Below, in pieces: positions 28,885 to 38,771 of a stretch of 64,000 nucleotides of DNA (its first letter is position 1; each line of letters starts with the position of its first letter). The DNA is from Cognatishimia maritima (GTDB lineage: Bacteria; Pseudomonadota; Alphaproteobacteria; Rhodobacterales; Rhodobacteraceae). Below the pieces are notes generated by a model, which was given only the letters and a program-made list of their open reading frames with translations, had not been told where the DNA came from and made no database searches. Location: the NCBI RefSeq assembly GCF_900129685.1, contig NZ_FQWM01000008.1:88054-152053 (forward strand), in the 5' to 3' direction. Made by a program: the position numbers and the translations under genes.

Positions 28885-31440
28885 TTATCCCAATATCCGC
28901 GTCACCATTTCATGGGTGTCGCGGCTCAGGCCTTCGGTCGCCAATATGCGCTCTAATTCTGCGCGGATCAGGGATTGCCGTTGGCTGTCATAACGCTTCC
29001 AGGTTTGGAAGGCCGTGCACATGCGGGCAGTGGTCTGCGGGTTCACCGGGTCAAGCTTGATCAGCCAATCGGCCAGCAGCTTGTAGCCCGCCCCAGTTGC
29101 GTGATGGAACCCAGCGTGGTTGCCCGCAAAAGCCCCAAGCGTGGCGCGGAAGCGGTTTGGGTTCTTCATGTCAAAATCGGCGTGTTGGGTGAGCGCTTTT
29201 GCAACTTCGGCAGCTTGATCTGGGTCCGCCATGCCCGCCTGCAACCCAAACCATTTATCGATGACCAGACGGTCAGATTTCCACTGATCATAGAAATCTT
29301 GCACGGCCTCGGTGCCAGCGCCTTCGCGCACCAGCGTCGCCAATGCCGCAATCTGCTGGGTCATATTGTCCGCAGTCGCAAACTGCGCCTTCGCGGGGTC
29401 AAGCTGCCCCAATCGACCAAGCAGGGCCATTGCCATATTCGCAAGCGCCCGTTTGCCAGAACCCTCGGCATCGGGCGTATATGGCCCCTGCGGCTGGTTG
29501 TCAGAATATAGTGCGTGCAGGTCATCGGCCAAAATCCCGGCCTTGGCCTTTGATAGCGCCTTGGTTGCGGCATAAATTTTGTCGGGGTCAGGGGTTTCCC
29601 CCAAAGCGGCCAGCGCGCCAGCAAGTTCGGTTTCTGTTGGCTGCGCCAACATTAGTGCCCGATAGGCCGCATCAAGCGAAGTGTCGGTGACAACGCGTTT
29701 CAATCCATCCAAGTAGGCCGGGTCGGGTGCCGCATCTTTCAGGATCATGTTGATCAAACTGTCCCGCGCCAGATCGCGGCCTGCTTCCCAGCGGTTGAAT
29801 TCATCGGTGTCATGCGCCAGCAGGAAGGCCCGGCGCGCATTATCGATGTCTTGCTCCAACATGACGGGGGCCGAAAAACCGCGCAGGATGGAAGGGATTG
29901 GGCGCGCGCCAAGCCCCGTGAAGGTCAAGCTTTGCTCTGCTTCCATCATTTCAAAGATCCGCGTCGGGTGGGTCTCATCTCCGTTGGGGTTAAGCAGACC
30001 CAATGCAATCGGGATCACGCGGGGATCTTTGACATCCTGTCCTGGTGTTGGCGCTGTGGATTGGCTGAAATGCAGGGTGAACGTCCCGCTCTCGGCCTGC
30101 CATTCTTCCCGCACAGACACTTTCGGCGTGCCTGATTGGCTGTACCAGCGCTTGAATTGGGTCAAATCACGCCCGGTGCAGTCTTCGAAAACCTTGATCC
30201 AGTCCTCAATCGTGGCGGCATCCCCATCGTGGCGCTCAAAATAGAGGTCCAGCGCTTGGTAATAGGCTTCGTCCCCGACCAATGTCTTGAGCATGCCAAT
30301 GACCTCGGCCCCCTTTTCATAGACCGTGGCGGTATAGAAATTATTGATCTCTTGGAATTCCTCTGGCCGCACAGGGTGGGACAGGGGGCCTTGGTCTTCG
30401 GGGAATTGGCGCGCGCGCAGGGCAATGACGTCATCAATCCGCTTCACAGGTTCCGACCGCATGTCCGCTGTGAACTGGGCATCACGGAACACAGTCAGAC
30501 CCTCTTTCAGGCAAAGCTGAAACCAATCGCGACAAGTGATGCGGTTGCCCGTCCAGTTGTGGAAATACTCATGGGCGATAATCGCTTCGATCCGTTCGAA
30601 ATCCGCATCGGTCGAGGTCGCCTGAGAGGCGAGAACACAAGAGGAGTTGAAGATATTCAGCCCCTTGTTCTCCATCGCGCCCATGTTGAAGTCATCCACA
30701 GCCACGATGTTGAAGATATCAAGGTCATATTCCCGGCCATAGACATCCTCGTCCCACTTCATTGAATCTTTCAAAGCCTGCATGCCAAAGGCGCATTTGC
30801 CATCGTCTCCGGGACGCACCCAGATGTTCAATTCAACGTCCTTGCCGGATTTCGTGGTGAATTGCCCCGGATGGTTGACCAGATCACCAGCCACCAAAGC
30901 AAAAAGGTAGGCCGGTTTCTTCCAAGGGTCCGACCATTCTGCAAATCCATCACCGGAGGCGCCGGGGTTGCCATTTGACAGCAGCACCTTCTCGTCGCCT
31001 TCAATGCGCACATCAAAGGTGGCCATCACGTCAGGGCGGTCCGGGTAATAGGTGATCTTGCGGAACCCTTCGGCCTCGCATTGGGTGCAATACATGCCGT
31101 TTGACATATAAAGCCCCTCAAGCGCCGTGTTGGTGGATGGTGAAATTTCGACTTCTGCCTCCCACACAAACGGCGCGTCGGGCACATTTGCAATCAGGCC
31201 TTCATCAGTCACTTCAGGTGTGATTTCCGCCCCGTCGATCTTGGCAGAGATCAACGTAAGCTGCTCGCCATGCAGAAAGAACGTTTTATCGGTGGCGTCA
31301 GGATTGGGGCGGAAGGCAATGCGCGACAGAACTCGCGTGGTCGTCGGGTGCAGCTTGAAAGTCAAGTGCACGCTGTCAATCAGGTAGCCAAAGGGGGTGT
31401 AGTCTTTCAGGTAAATAGTCTGTGGTGCAGCGTCGCGCAT
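28885..31440 (-). CDS. pepN: Aminopeptidase N (M1 family)
   Basis: A zinc metallo-aminopeptidase of 851 residues from the ATG at 31440, which has GGGAG upstream. The exopeptidase motif is MGAMENKGLNIF. The zinc motif HEYFHNWTGN is followed by the third ligand Glu in LKEGLTVFRD. The C-terminal helical Pep-N domain is complete and ends normally. It acts in the cytoplasm on peptides. It is divergent from a methyltransferase gene. Confidence 0.95.
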   Translation of the reverse strand: MRDAAPQTIYLKDYTPFGYLIDSVHLTFKLHPTTTRVLSRIAFRPNPDATDKTFFLHGEQLTLISAKIDGAEITPEVTDEGLIANVPDAPFVWEAEVEISPSTNTALEGLYMSNGMYCTQCEAEGFRKITYYPDRPDVMATFDVRIEGDEKVLLSNGNPGASGDGFAEWSDPWKKPAYLFALVAGDLVNHPGQFTTKSGKDVELNIWVRPGDDGKCAFGMQALKDSMKWDEDVYGREYDLDIFNIVAVDDFNMGAMENKGLNIFNSSCVLASQATSTDADFERIEAIIAHEYFHNWTGNRITCRDWFQLCLKEGLTVFRDAQFTADMRSEPVKRIDDVIALRARQFPEDQGPLSHPVRPEEFQEINNFYTATVYEKGAEVIGMLKTLVGDEAYYQALDLYFERHDGDAATIEDWIKVFEDCTGRDLTQFKRWYSQSGTPKVSVREEWQAESGTFTLHFSQSTAPTPGQDVKDPRVIPIALGLLNPNGDETHPTRIFEMMEAEQSLTFTGLGARPIPSILRGFSAPVMLEQDIDNARRAFLLAHDTDEFNRWEAGRDLARDSLINMILKDAAPDPAYLDGLKRVVTDTSLDAAYRALMLAQPTETELAGALAALGETPDPDKIYAATKALSKAKAGILADDLHALYSDNQPQGPYTPDAEGSGKRALANMAMALLGRLGQLDPAKAQFATADNMTQQIAALATLVREGAGTEAVQDFYDQWKSDRLVIDKWFGLQAGMADPDQAAEVAKALTQHADFDMKNPNRFRATLGAFAGNHAGFHHATGAGYKLLADWLIKLDPVNPQTTARMCTAFQTWKRYDSQRQSLIRAELERILATEGLSRDTHEMVTRILG

Positions 31441-31574
31441 CTGTGGCTCCCTCAAAATGTCTTGCCCACAGATGTAATAGGTGAGGCGCGACCTGCAAGC
31501 GGATTTCAGGGTCGCTGGTGTGCCCAGCTAAATTCTATGCTAAAGCGCGTACATAGTATTCGAGGCACAAGCGC

Positions 31575-32345
31575 ATGACCGATGACTATTTGAACATCAA
31601 CAAAGACATTTGGAACAACGACGCGGCCAATTGGGTGACCTTCGCGCAGGAGCGCTGGGCTTTAGACGTTCCTGAGTGGGGCAATTGGAGCAAGCCTGAG
31701 TCAGAGTTGAGCATGTTGCCCAAAGATATGGCCGGTCTGAAAGCCATCGAGTTGGGCTGCGGAACGGGCTACGTGTCCTACTGGATGGTCAATCGCGGCG
31801 CGACGGTCACGGCGATTGACCTGTCCAAGGAACAGTTGAGCACTGCGCGAAGGCTGGACGAAAAGCACAAAGCAAACATTACCTTCATCGAAGGAAACGC
31901 CGAAGATACCGGGCTTCCCGATCAGAGTTTTGACTTCGCGATATCTGAATATGGCGCATCGATCTGGTGTCGGCCCAAGGCATGGTTGACCGAAGCGTAT
32001 CGGCTCCTGCGTGCAGGAGGCCGCCTGGTGTTCTTGGGCAACCATCCGCTTTCCCTTATTGCGTCGCCTTTGAATGGCCTACCAGCGGAACGTGTGCTGC
32101 ATCGACCATACCGAAATATGTGGGGGGCCGATTGGACCAAAGTTGAATTTGAACCTACTGGCGTCTGTTTCAACCTGACCATGTCTGGCTGGATGGATCT
32201 CTTTCAAGAGATCGGATTTGAGGTCGAAAAATACCACGAAATATATGCCCCCGACTGGGCGCAAGACACGCGTGGGGCCATTCCAGCGGATTGGGCGAAA
32301 GATTACCCAGTCGAGCAGGTTTGGAAGCTTCGAAAACCTGAATAG
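31575..32345 (+). CDS. SAM-dependent methyltransferase, type 11-like
   Basis: A 256-residue class I methyltransferase. Motif I is AIELGCGTGYVSYWMVNRGATVTAIDLS, motif II is SFDFAISEYGASIWC and motif III is LLRAGGRLVFLGNHPLS. The N-terminus (YLNINKDIWNNDAANWV) and the C-terminal EKYHEIYAPDWAQ region are typical of an uncharacterised family. The start has only a weak ribosome-binding site. The substrate is unknown. Confidence 0.85.
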   Translation: MTDDYLNINKDIWNNDAANWVTFAQERWALDVPEWGNWSKPESELSMLPKDMAGLKAIELGCGTGYVSYWMVNRGATVTAIDLSKEQLSTARRLDEKHKANITFIEGNAEDTGLPDQSFDFAISEYGASIWCRPKAWLTEAYRLLRAGGRLVFLGNHPLSLIASPLNGLPAERVLHRPYRNMWGADWTKVEFEPTGVCFNLTMSGWMDLFQEIGFEVEKYHEIYAPDWAQDTRGAIPADWAKDYPVEQVWKLRKPE

Positions 32346-32384
32346 CGATTGCAGTTCAGCCATGTGGGCTCTCTTGCGCAGATG

Positions 32385-32597
32385 TCAAAACTTGCCGTTG
32401 TTTTGGGCCACCTGAGAGGGAAATTCTGCAGCGGTGTCCCAATGTTCGTCGATCTTGCTGCCCTCAACGCGGAACGGATCAAACGAGCCCCGCGCGTCCG
32501 CAGCCATCAACTGCGTATTGTTGATCGTGTTGTGGGTCACGACCCGATTCCCTTCGGGGATGACACGGTAAGTCGTGGCAGGCCCTCCGATTGAAGT
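32385..32597 (-). pseudogene. 3' relic of a SnoaL/NTF2-like gene
   Basis: The minus strand encodes about 70 residues, including YRVIPEGNRVVTHNTINNTQ and GSFDPFRVEGSKIDEHWD, ending in TGA at 32385. The FRVEG-KI-EHWD end is the C-terminal hallmark of SnoaL-like (NTF2-fold) proteins. No start codon or N-terminal half exists: the frame opens at a TGA at 32598. The lost 5' part abuts the relic of an HxlR regulator on the other strand. Confidence 0.7.
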
Positions 32598-32724
32598 TCA
32601 TTATGAGTTGACCGCACTGGGTAAAGAGCTCATGGAATTGCAGAAAACCATGGTGATTTAGGCCAATCGCAACCCCCCCAAGGTCCGAGAGAACCGCGAC
32701 GCCTATGACCAGCGACAGACGTAA
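32572..32724 (+). pseudogene. 3' relic of an HxlR-family regulator, with nonsense codon
   Basis: The plus strand reads PPIEVHYELTALGKELMELQ, the C-terminal wing and last helix of HxlR winged-helix regulators. After a TAG at 32659 it continues in frame as ANRNPPKVRENRDAYDQRQT to a TAA at 32722, the usual HxlR tail. The TAG sits where family members often have Trp, so a TGG-to-TAG change is likely. The N-terminal DNA-binding part is missing. Confidence 0.75.
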
Positions 32725-32833
32725 TTTCTGGTTGAATTGACGCATCTGCTGGTAATTTTTGAAAACCAATTTGTTGCTCTTGGACCCGTTCTGCCTTAGG
32801 CAAAGGGCTGTTTCAGACAGACTGGGGGAACAC

Positions 32834-34993
32834 ATGGCGCGCGTTACAATTCACGAAATGCAAGTGGATGCCAAATTTGCGGCTTTTGTGGAGGCCAAGG
32901 CGCTTCCGGGTACAGGCGTGTCGTCAGAGACATTTTGGGCCGGTCTGGCAAGTCTTGCTCATGATTTTGGCCCGGAAAACAGCGCGTTGCTGGAAGAACG
33001 CGAAGACCTGCAGCAACAGATCGACGCCTGGCATGTCAAACGCCAGGGCCAACCCCATGAACCGGCGGCCTACAAGGCCTTCCTGCAGGACATTGGGTAT
33101 CTGCTTCCAGAAGGCGCCCCATTTGAAATTGACACGCAGAATGTTGATCCCGAAATCGCCACTTTGCCCGGTCCGCAGCTTGTGGTGCCGATCACCAACG
33201 CCCGCTACGCGCTGAACGCGGCCAATGCCCGCTGGGGGTCGCTCTATGACGCGCTTTATGGCACAGATGCGCTGGGCACCGCGCCCGAGGGCAAAGGCTA
33301 TGACGCCGACCGTGGCGCAGCGGTCATTGCCGCCGCCAAAGCGCATTTGGATGAGGCTGTGCCGTTTGAAGAGGGCCTCTCTTGGGCGGATGTCACCGGA
33401 TTTGACTACCGCGACAGCGTTTTTGTTGGTGTGTCCGCCAACAAGACAGCGCCGTTGAAGGATCAGTCGCAGTTCGTCGGCATCAAAGAAGACCTGTCAG
33501 AGCTGCTCTTTGCAAAACACGGGTTGCACCTGCGGGTGCTGATCAACCCGAAACACCCAATTGGCAAAACCGACCCGGCGGGGATCGCCGATGTCATCAT
33601 CGAAAGCGCCGTGTCCGCGATCATGGACTGCGAGGATTCCGTCGCCTGTGTGGACGCCGAAGACAAGATCCTTGCCTATTCCAATTGGCTCGGGCTGATG
33701 AAAGGCGACCTCAGCGCCAGCTTCTTAAAGGGTGGCAAAGAGGTCACCCGCCGCCTGAATGATGATCTGAAATTCAACGCGCCTGATGGCTCGGCAGTCC
33801 AACTGAAAGGCCGCGCGCTGCTGTGGATCAGAAACGTCGGCCATTTGATGACCAACCCGACCGTGCTGGATCGCGATGGAAACGAGATATTTGAGGGTCT
33901 GCTGGACGCGCTGACCACGGTTTTGATCGCCAAACATGACCTCGCCCGCGACAGCGGCAACTCGGTCCATGGCTCGGTCTATGTGGTGAAGCCCAAAATG
34001 CATGGCCCAAAGGAAGTGGCCTTTGCAGATCGCGTTTTCGCCAAGGTCGAAGATATTCTCGACCTGCCGCGCCATACCGTGAAAATCGGCATCATGGACG
34101 AAGAGCGCCGCACTTCGGTGAACTTGATGGAGTGCATCCGCGCCGCCAAATCGCGCGTGGCCTTTATCAACACGGGCTTTTTGGACCGCACGGGCGACGA
34201 AATCCATACCTCGATGGAAGCCAGGGCTTTCCTGCGCAAAGATGAGATCAAAGAACAAGAGTGGATCAAGGCCTACGAAGACTTGAATGTCGATATCGGC
34301 CTAGAATGCGGCCTGAAAGGCAGGGCACAGATCGGCAAGGGCATGTGGGCAGCACCCGACCGGATGGCAGACATGCTGGAGCAAAAGATCAGCCACCCCC
34401 AAGCCGGGGCAACCTGCGCTTGGGTGCCTAGCCCGACGGCAGCGACCCTGCACGCGCTGCATTATCACAAGGTAGATGTGTTGGGCGTTCAGGACGAGCT
34501 GAAAGCCAAGGGACGCCGGGCTTCGGTCGATGGCATTCTGACAATTCCGCTCGCCTCCGGTGCAAACTGGTCCGCCGAAGATATCCAGCGCGAGGTCGAG
34601 AACAACGCGCAGGGCATCCTTGGCTATGTGGTGCGCTGGATCGACATGGGTATTGGCTGCTCAAAAGTGCCGGATATCAATGACGTCGGCCTGATGGAGG
34701 ACCGCGCCACCTGCCGGATCAGCGCTCAGCACATCGCCAACTGGCTGCATCACGATGTGATCAGCAGTGCCGACGTCATGGCCGCCATGCGCAAAATGGC
34801 CGCCGTGGTGGATCGCCAAAACGCTGATGACCCAGCCTACCGTCCTATGGGACCGGAATTTGAAGGCATCGCCTTTCAAGCCGCCTGTGATCTGGTCTTC
34901 AAAGGGCGCGAACAGCCGTCTGGCTATACCGAACCCGTCCTGCACGCGCGCCGGATAGAGAAAAAACAACGACTTGCAAAGCAAACAGGCTAA
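32834..34993 (+). CDS. glcB: Malate synthase G
   Basis: GlcB condenses glyoxylate and acetyl-CoA to malate in the glyoxylate shunt. The ATG at 32834 follows GGGGGAA and gives 719 residues, the normal G-isoform length. Visible parts are [47 protein letters not shown] with the active-site region, [15 protein letters not shown] and [26 protein letters not shown]. Isocitrate lyase is not in the window. The stop overlaps the end of the convergent araC-type gene by 4 bp. Confidence 0.96.
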   Translation: MARVTIHEMQVDAKFAAFVEAKALPGTGVSSETFWAGLASLAHDFGPENSALLEEREDLQQQIDAWHVKRQGQPHEPAAYKAFLQDIGYLLPEGAPFEIDTQNVDPEIATLPGPQLVVPITNARYALNAANARWGSLYDALYGTDALGTAPEGKGYDADRGAAVIAAAKAHLDEAVPFEEGLSWADVTGFDYRDSVFVGVSANKTAPLKDQSQFVGIKEDLSELLFAKHGLHLRVLINPKHPIGKTDPAGIADVIIESAVSAIMDCEDSVACVDAEDKILAYSNWLGLMKGDLSASFLKGGKEVTRRLNDDLKFNAPDGSAVQLKGRALLWIRNVGHLMTNPTVLDRDGNEIFEGLLDALTTVLIAKHDLARDSGNSVHGSVYVVKPKMHGPKEVAFADRVFAKVEDILDLPRHTVKIGIMDEERRTSVNLMECIRAAKSRVAFINTGFLDRTGDEIHTSMEARAFLRKDEIKEQEWIKAYEDLNVDIGLECGLKGRAQIGKGMWAAPDRMADMLEQKISHPQAGATCAWVPSPTAATLHALHYHKVDVLGVQDELKAKGRRASVDGILTIPLASGANWSAEDIQREVENNAQGILGYVVRWIDMGIGCSKVPDINDVGLMEDRATCRISAQHIANWLHHDVISSADVMAAMRKMAAVVDRQNADDPAYRPMGPEFEGIAFQAACDLVFKGREQPSGYTEPVLHARRIEKKQRLAKQTG

Positions 34994-35862
34994 GACGCGC
35001 GCGCAAGGTGGTTTCTGGGTGAACACCCGAATTTGCGGCTATAGTCCCGGCTGAAATGCGTTGGGCTTTCATATCCCACCTCAAAGCCTGCGACCGAAAC
35101 CGAGGGCACGCCGCGCTCAAGCAGGGCGCGCGCTTCGATCATCCGCAGGTCTTTTTGATACTGCAGCGGCGTCGTCCCAGTGACGGACTTAAAGTGTTCG
35201 TGAAACGAAGACTGGCTCATCCCTGCAACCTGCGCCAACTCGCCCACCACCAGAGGTCTACGGAAATCCGTTCTTATCCGCTGTATGGATTTTGAAATGC
35301 GGCTTGCGTGGCTGTCCACTGCCAGCAGATTTCGCAACATGCCCCCGATGGGGGACATCAGCAGGCGAAAATGGATTTCTTTTAGGATCATCGGACCCAG
35401 AACCTGTGCGTCTAACAGTGTATCCATCAGCCCAATGTAGCGTGCCATCGGGTCAAGCCACGCAGGATCGGCCTCACTGACCGATAGTGATTTGGCCAAT
35501 TGCGTGTCAGTCAGGGCATCGCCGACCTGCTCATACAGGCTGCGCAGAATGCCCAAATCGATTGAGAGTATCAAAGCAAGGTAGGGGTTTTCAGGACTGG
35601 CTTCGGTGATCTTTGAGGTCACGGGCAAATCGTGACTGACCAATAGCGCGGTGCCTTCTGACAGTCCGATGACCTGATCGCCGACTCTCATTTCTTTCTT
35701 TCCCTGTAAGATTAGGCAGATCACGGGGTTATAGACAACGGCCTCAAAGGTAGAGGTTTCATTCCTCTGAAAAATATGCGCCGCAGGAAGAATTGCACGC
35801 ATTTCCTGAGCATCTCGCGTTGAAAACACTTTGCATAGGGTTTGAAAGCTTGAAAATGACAT
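34990..35862 (-). CDS. AraC-family transcriptional regulator (YqhC-like)
   Basis: A 290-residue regulator from the ATG at 35862, which has AAGGAG upstream. The N-terminal part ([24 protein letters not shown]) matches the AraC_N cupin-like domain of the YqhC group. The C-terminal pair of helix-turn-helix motifs is in [21 protein letters not shown] and [24 protein letters not shown]. It is divergent from an aldo/keto reductase gene. In E. coli, YqhC controls the reductases yqhD and dkgA in response to aldehydes, so a similar pairing is likely here (inference). Confidence 0.88.
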   Translation of the reverse strand: MSFSSFQTLCKVFSTRDAQEMRAILPAAHIFQRNETSTFEAVVYNPVICLILQGKKEMRVGDQVIGLSEGTALLVSHDLPVTSKITEASPENPYLALILSIDLGILRSLYEQVGDALTDTQLAKSLSVSEADPAWLDPMARYIGLMDTLLDAQVLGPMILKEIHFRLLMSPIGGMLRNLLAVDSHASRISKSIQRIRTDFRRPLVVGELAQVAGMSQSSFHEHFKSVTGTTPLQYQKDLRMIEARALLERGVPSVSVAGFEVGYESPTHFSRDYSRKFGCSPRNHLARAS

Positions 35863-36020
35863 CTTGGTCTCCTTGCGAACAGCATAGCCTATCTGACACA
35901 TTGAATCACGCAAATTGCCGGTGCTTCGGAGGAATTGATAAGTCTATCGGAGGATCGGGCAGGACGCGCAGTTGTTCTGCGCCTAGGTATTCTTCAAGCA
36001 ACACTTGAACGGAGACACCG

Positions 36021-36929
36021 ATGACCGATGCACAGAAATCATTTGCCTTAAACGCGACAACCGCCGTTCCTGCCGTGGGGTTTGGGACCTACCTCATTTC
36101 TAACGACGACGCGGAATCGGCTGTCCGCGCTGCGATTGAGGCGGGGTATCGCCACATCGACACGGCGTCAGGTTATGGCAACGAAGAAACGGTTGGGGCT
36201 GGGATCAGGGCAGGGCAAAACAACTCCGGGATTTCGCGGTCAGAGATGTTCGTAACGGCAAAACTTTGGCCCGGTAACCCAGCGTGGGGTGACCCCCCAA
36301 AGACAGGTGCGCAAACGATTGAAGAATGCGAGGCCAGCCTTTCCAGACTGGGACTGGATTACGTGGATCTGTATCTGATCCACGCCCCGTTCGGAGGCGA
36401 AAAGCGGATCGAGCAATGGCAGGCTTTGCTGGAACTGCAAGCAAGCGGCAAAGCCAAGTCTGTTGGGGTGAGCAACTTTAATGAAAGTCACTTAGAAGAA
36501 ATCGTTGCTGCTGGCCTTCCAATGCCCGACGCCAACCAAATCGAACTGCACCCTTGGTCACAAAAACCGGCACTGCTGGCCTATATGGCGCAACATAACA
36601 TCACTCCGATTGCCTATAGCAGTCTGGTTCCGCTTTCGACCTGGCGTGTTGAGGAAAGCCAAGACAGTTCAAAAACAGAGGCGATGAAGGCCGACGGCGT
36701 CGTCTTCCACGAAATGGCCGCAAAATACGGCGTGTCCGAAGCGCAGCTTTTGCTGCGGTGGGGCGTACAAAACGGATATGCAGTTCTTCCCAAAAGCCTG
36801 AACCCAGAGCGTATGCGCCAAAACATTGATCTCTTTTTCTTCGCGATTGACGACGCCGATATGGCCGCAATGGCAAAGATGGATCGCGGAGACGGTGTGG
36901 CTTGGGCAACGGGTGACCCCAGCAAATAG
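36021..36929 (+). CDS. Aldo/keto reductase
   Basis: A 302-residue NADPH-dependent reductase of the DkgA/xylose-reductase type. The catalytic tetrad is visible: Asp and Tyr in HIDTASGYGNEETVG, Lys in MFVTAKLWPG and His in DLYLIHAPFGG. The cofactor-binding end LLLRWGVQNGYAVLPKSLNPERMRQNI is present. It has a GGAGACACCG leader before the ATG. It probably reduces reactive aldehydes, judging from the divergent YqhC-like gene. Confidence 0.92.
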   Translation: MTDAQKSFALNATTAVPAVGFGTYLISNDDAESAVRAAIEAGYRHIDTASGYGNEETVGAGIRAGQNNSGISRSEMFVTAKLWPGNPAWGDPPKTGAQTIEECEASLSRLGLDYVDLYLIHAPFGGEKRIEQWQALLELQASGKAKSVGVSNFNESHLEEIVAAGLPMPDANQIELHPWSQKPALLAYMAQHNITPIAYSSLVPLSTWRVEESQDSSKTEAMKADGVVFHEMAAKYGVSEAQLLLRWGVQNGYAVLPKSLNPERMRQNIDLFFFAIDDADMAAMAKMDRGDGVAWATGDPSK

Positions 36930-37085
36930 GGATTGCTTGTCGCCCCGGCGAAGCGCGCGGTCACTGTGCAAAACACACACATCGCGCTTTTGTCCGTGCG
37001 TTCATGCACAGGCGGACTGTCGCGATGTATCTTGCGTGCGCCGAAACTCCGCATAGTCTGTAGAGCAGAGAAGGGGTTCGCGCGC

Positions 37086-37868
37086 ATGAGTCGACCAGTC
37101 GTTGGGATTATTGGCAATCAGTACCTGATCAATGATCAGTATCCGGCCCACGCCGGCGGTCGGATGAATTCCGAAGCCATTTCCGACGTGTCAGGCTGCA
37201 TGCCGATGCTGATCCCGGCGGACCCAAGGTTTGTATCTGTCCCCGAATTGCTGGAGCTTTGCGACGGGTTCCTGCTGACCGGCGGGCGTCCGAATGTGCA
37301 CCCAAGCGAATATGGCGAGGACGTCACCGAGGCGCATGGCGAGTTTGATCAGGCGCGGGATGCAATTGTTCTGCCGCTGGTGCGCGCCTGTGTTGATCGC
37401 GGTCAGCCGTTTTTGGCGATTTGTCGCGGGTTTCAAGAGGTCAACGTGGCCATGGGCGGCTCGCTATACCCTGAAATTCGGGACTTGCCGGGGCGCATGA
37501 ACCACCGCATGCCGCCCGATGGCACGCTTGAGGAAAAGTTTGAACTCCGCCATGAGGTCACCTTTACCAAGGGTGGTGTTTTTCACGGGCTGATGGGCGC
37601 GGAGAAAGTGATGACCAATACGCTGCACGGGCAGGGCATCAAGCGGGCAGGGCACACAATCGAAATTGACGGCCACGCGCCCGATGGCACGCCAGAAGCG
37701 ACGTATGTCAAAGGGGCCTCTGGCTTTACCTTAGCCGTGCAGTGGCACCCAGAGTGGAATGCCGCGCATGACCCGGTCAGTCGACCTTTGTTTTCGGCCT
37801 TTGGGGATGCGGTTCGAGACTGGGCAGGGGCTGCCCAGCCTTTTGATGTGACGCGACTTTCTGCCTGA
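37086..37868 (+). CDS. Gamma-glutamyl-GABA hydrolase-like (peptidase C26)
   Basis: A class I glutamine-amidotransferase fold of 260 residues from the ATG at 37086. The nucleophile Cys is in FLAICRGFQEVNVAMGGSLY and the His-Glu pair in AVQWHPEWNA. The substrate region (LLTGGRPNVHPSEYGE) resembles PuuD, which cleaves gamma-glutamyl-GABA in putrescine breakdown. No other puu genes are adjacent, so PuuD function is likely but not proven. Confidence 0.85.
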   Translation: MSRPVVGIIGNQYLINDQYPAHAGGRMNSEAISDVSGCMPMLIPADPRFVSVPELLELCDGFLLTGGRPNVHPSEYGEDVTEAHGEFDQARDAIVLPLVRACVDRGQPFLAICRGFQEVNVAMGGSLYPEIRDLPGRMNHRMPPDGTLEEKFELRHEVTFTKGGVFHGLMGAEKVMTNTLHGQGIKRAGHTIEIDGHAPDGTPEATYVKGASGFTLAVQWHPEWNAAHDPVSRPLFSAFGDAVRDWAGAAQPFDVTRLSA

Positions 37869-37869
37869 T

Positions 37870-38652
37870 TTAGGCCGCCTTGGTCTGCATGCCGCGCACC
37901 ATTTTTAGGACCGTGCGGCGTGGCAAGAGGGGCGTGACCCAGTTAAGCAGGAAGGACAGGCGGCTTTCGTTGATGATTACCAGCTTGCCTTTCAGCATGC
38001 CTTCATAACCAATCCGCGCCACGCTTTCGGGCGTCGCGCCTTTTTGGTTGGACAGGCCTGTATCGCCCAGATCAGCGGTTGCGACGAATTCAGTGTTGAC
38101 CAGACCCGGATTCAACGAGGACACAGTGACGCCGAATTCGCGCAATTCTTCATCCAAGGCCTGTGAATAGGACATCACATAAGCCTTTGTCGCAAAGTAG
38201 TTGGCCTGCATCGGGCCGGGCATCATCGCGGCGGTGGAGGCCACGTTGAGGATTTTACCGCCACCACGTTCGACCATCTGCTTGCCAAAGGCATGGGACA
38301 GTTCAACAAGCGCCTTGACGTTCAGGTCAATCATCGCCTTCTCGGCTGCCCAATCGCGCTCTGTATGCAGCCCGTGACCGCCGAACCCTGCGTTGTTGAT
38401 CAGGATGTCAACGTTCAAGCCGCGCGCAGCGACCTCATCAATCAGTTTCCGCGCCCCACCTTCGGCCGCCAGATCCAGCGCAATGGTGTGCACAGTAACG
38501 CTATGTGTGCGCTCCAGTTCTTCTTTCAATTCGGTCAGCGCCGCTTCTCGACGCGCGGTGATGATCAGGTCACCACCTTTTTTCGCGTGATAGCGGGCGA
38601 ATTCTTTACCGATACCTGAGGACGCACCGGTGATCAGAGCAAGATTTGTCAT
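37870..38652 (-). CDS. Short-chain dehydrogenase/reductase
   Basis: A classical SDR of 260 residues from the ATG at 38652 (AGGAG upstream). The cofactor loop is ITGASSGIGKEFARYHAKKGG; the Arg in ITARREAALTELKEEL suggests NADPH use. The structural motif is INNAGFGG and the catalytic Ser-Tyr-Lys lie in STAAMMPGPMQANYFATKAY. The C-terminal stretch (SFLLNWVTPLLPRRTVLKMV) is hydrophobic and may touch the membrane. It is divergent from a TetR gene that probably controls it. Confidence 0.9.
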   Translation of the reverse strand: MTNLALITGASSGIGKEFARYHAKKGGDLIITARREAALTELKEELERTHSVTVHTIALDLAAEGGARKLIDEVAARGLNVDILINNAGFGGHGLHTERDWAAEKAMIDLNVKALVELSHAFGKQMVERGGGKILNVASTAAMMPGPMQANYFATKAYVMSYSQALDEELREFGVTVSSLNPGLVNTEFVATADLGDTGLSNQKGATPESVARIGYEGMLKGKLVIINESRLSFLLNWVTPLLPRRTVLKMVRGMQTKAA

Positions 38653-38700
38653 AGTAAGTCTCCTAAGTTCCGCATGGCAGTGCGGTTGTGTTTCTGACTT

Positions 38701-38741
38701 ACTGACATATTTAGTGTAAAGTGTCAGTGTGTCAATTGACA
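38701..38741. promoter_or_regulatory. Operator-like palindromes between the SDR and tetR genes
   Basis: ACTGACA at 38701-38707 and TGTCAGT at 38722-38728 form an inverted repeat with 14 bp between. They are followed by a perfect 12-bp palindrome TGTCAATTGACA at 38730-38741. All share the TGACA/TGTCA half-site. The position between divergent sdr and tetR genes is where the TetR protein would be expected to repress both. Confidence 0.6.
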
Positions 38742-38771
38742 AAATATGAAAAAACTGTCAGAAAGTTACTT

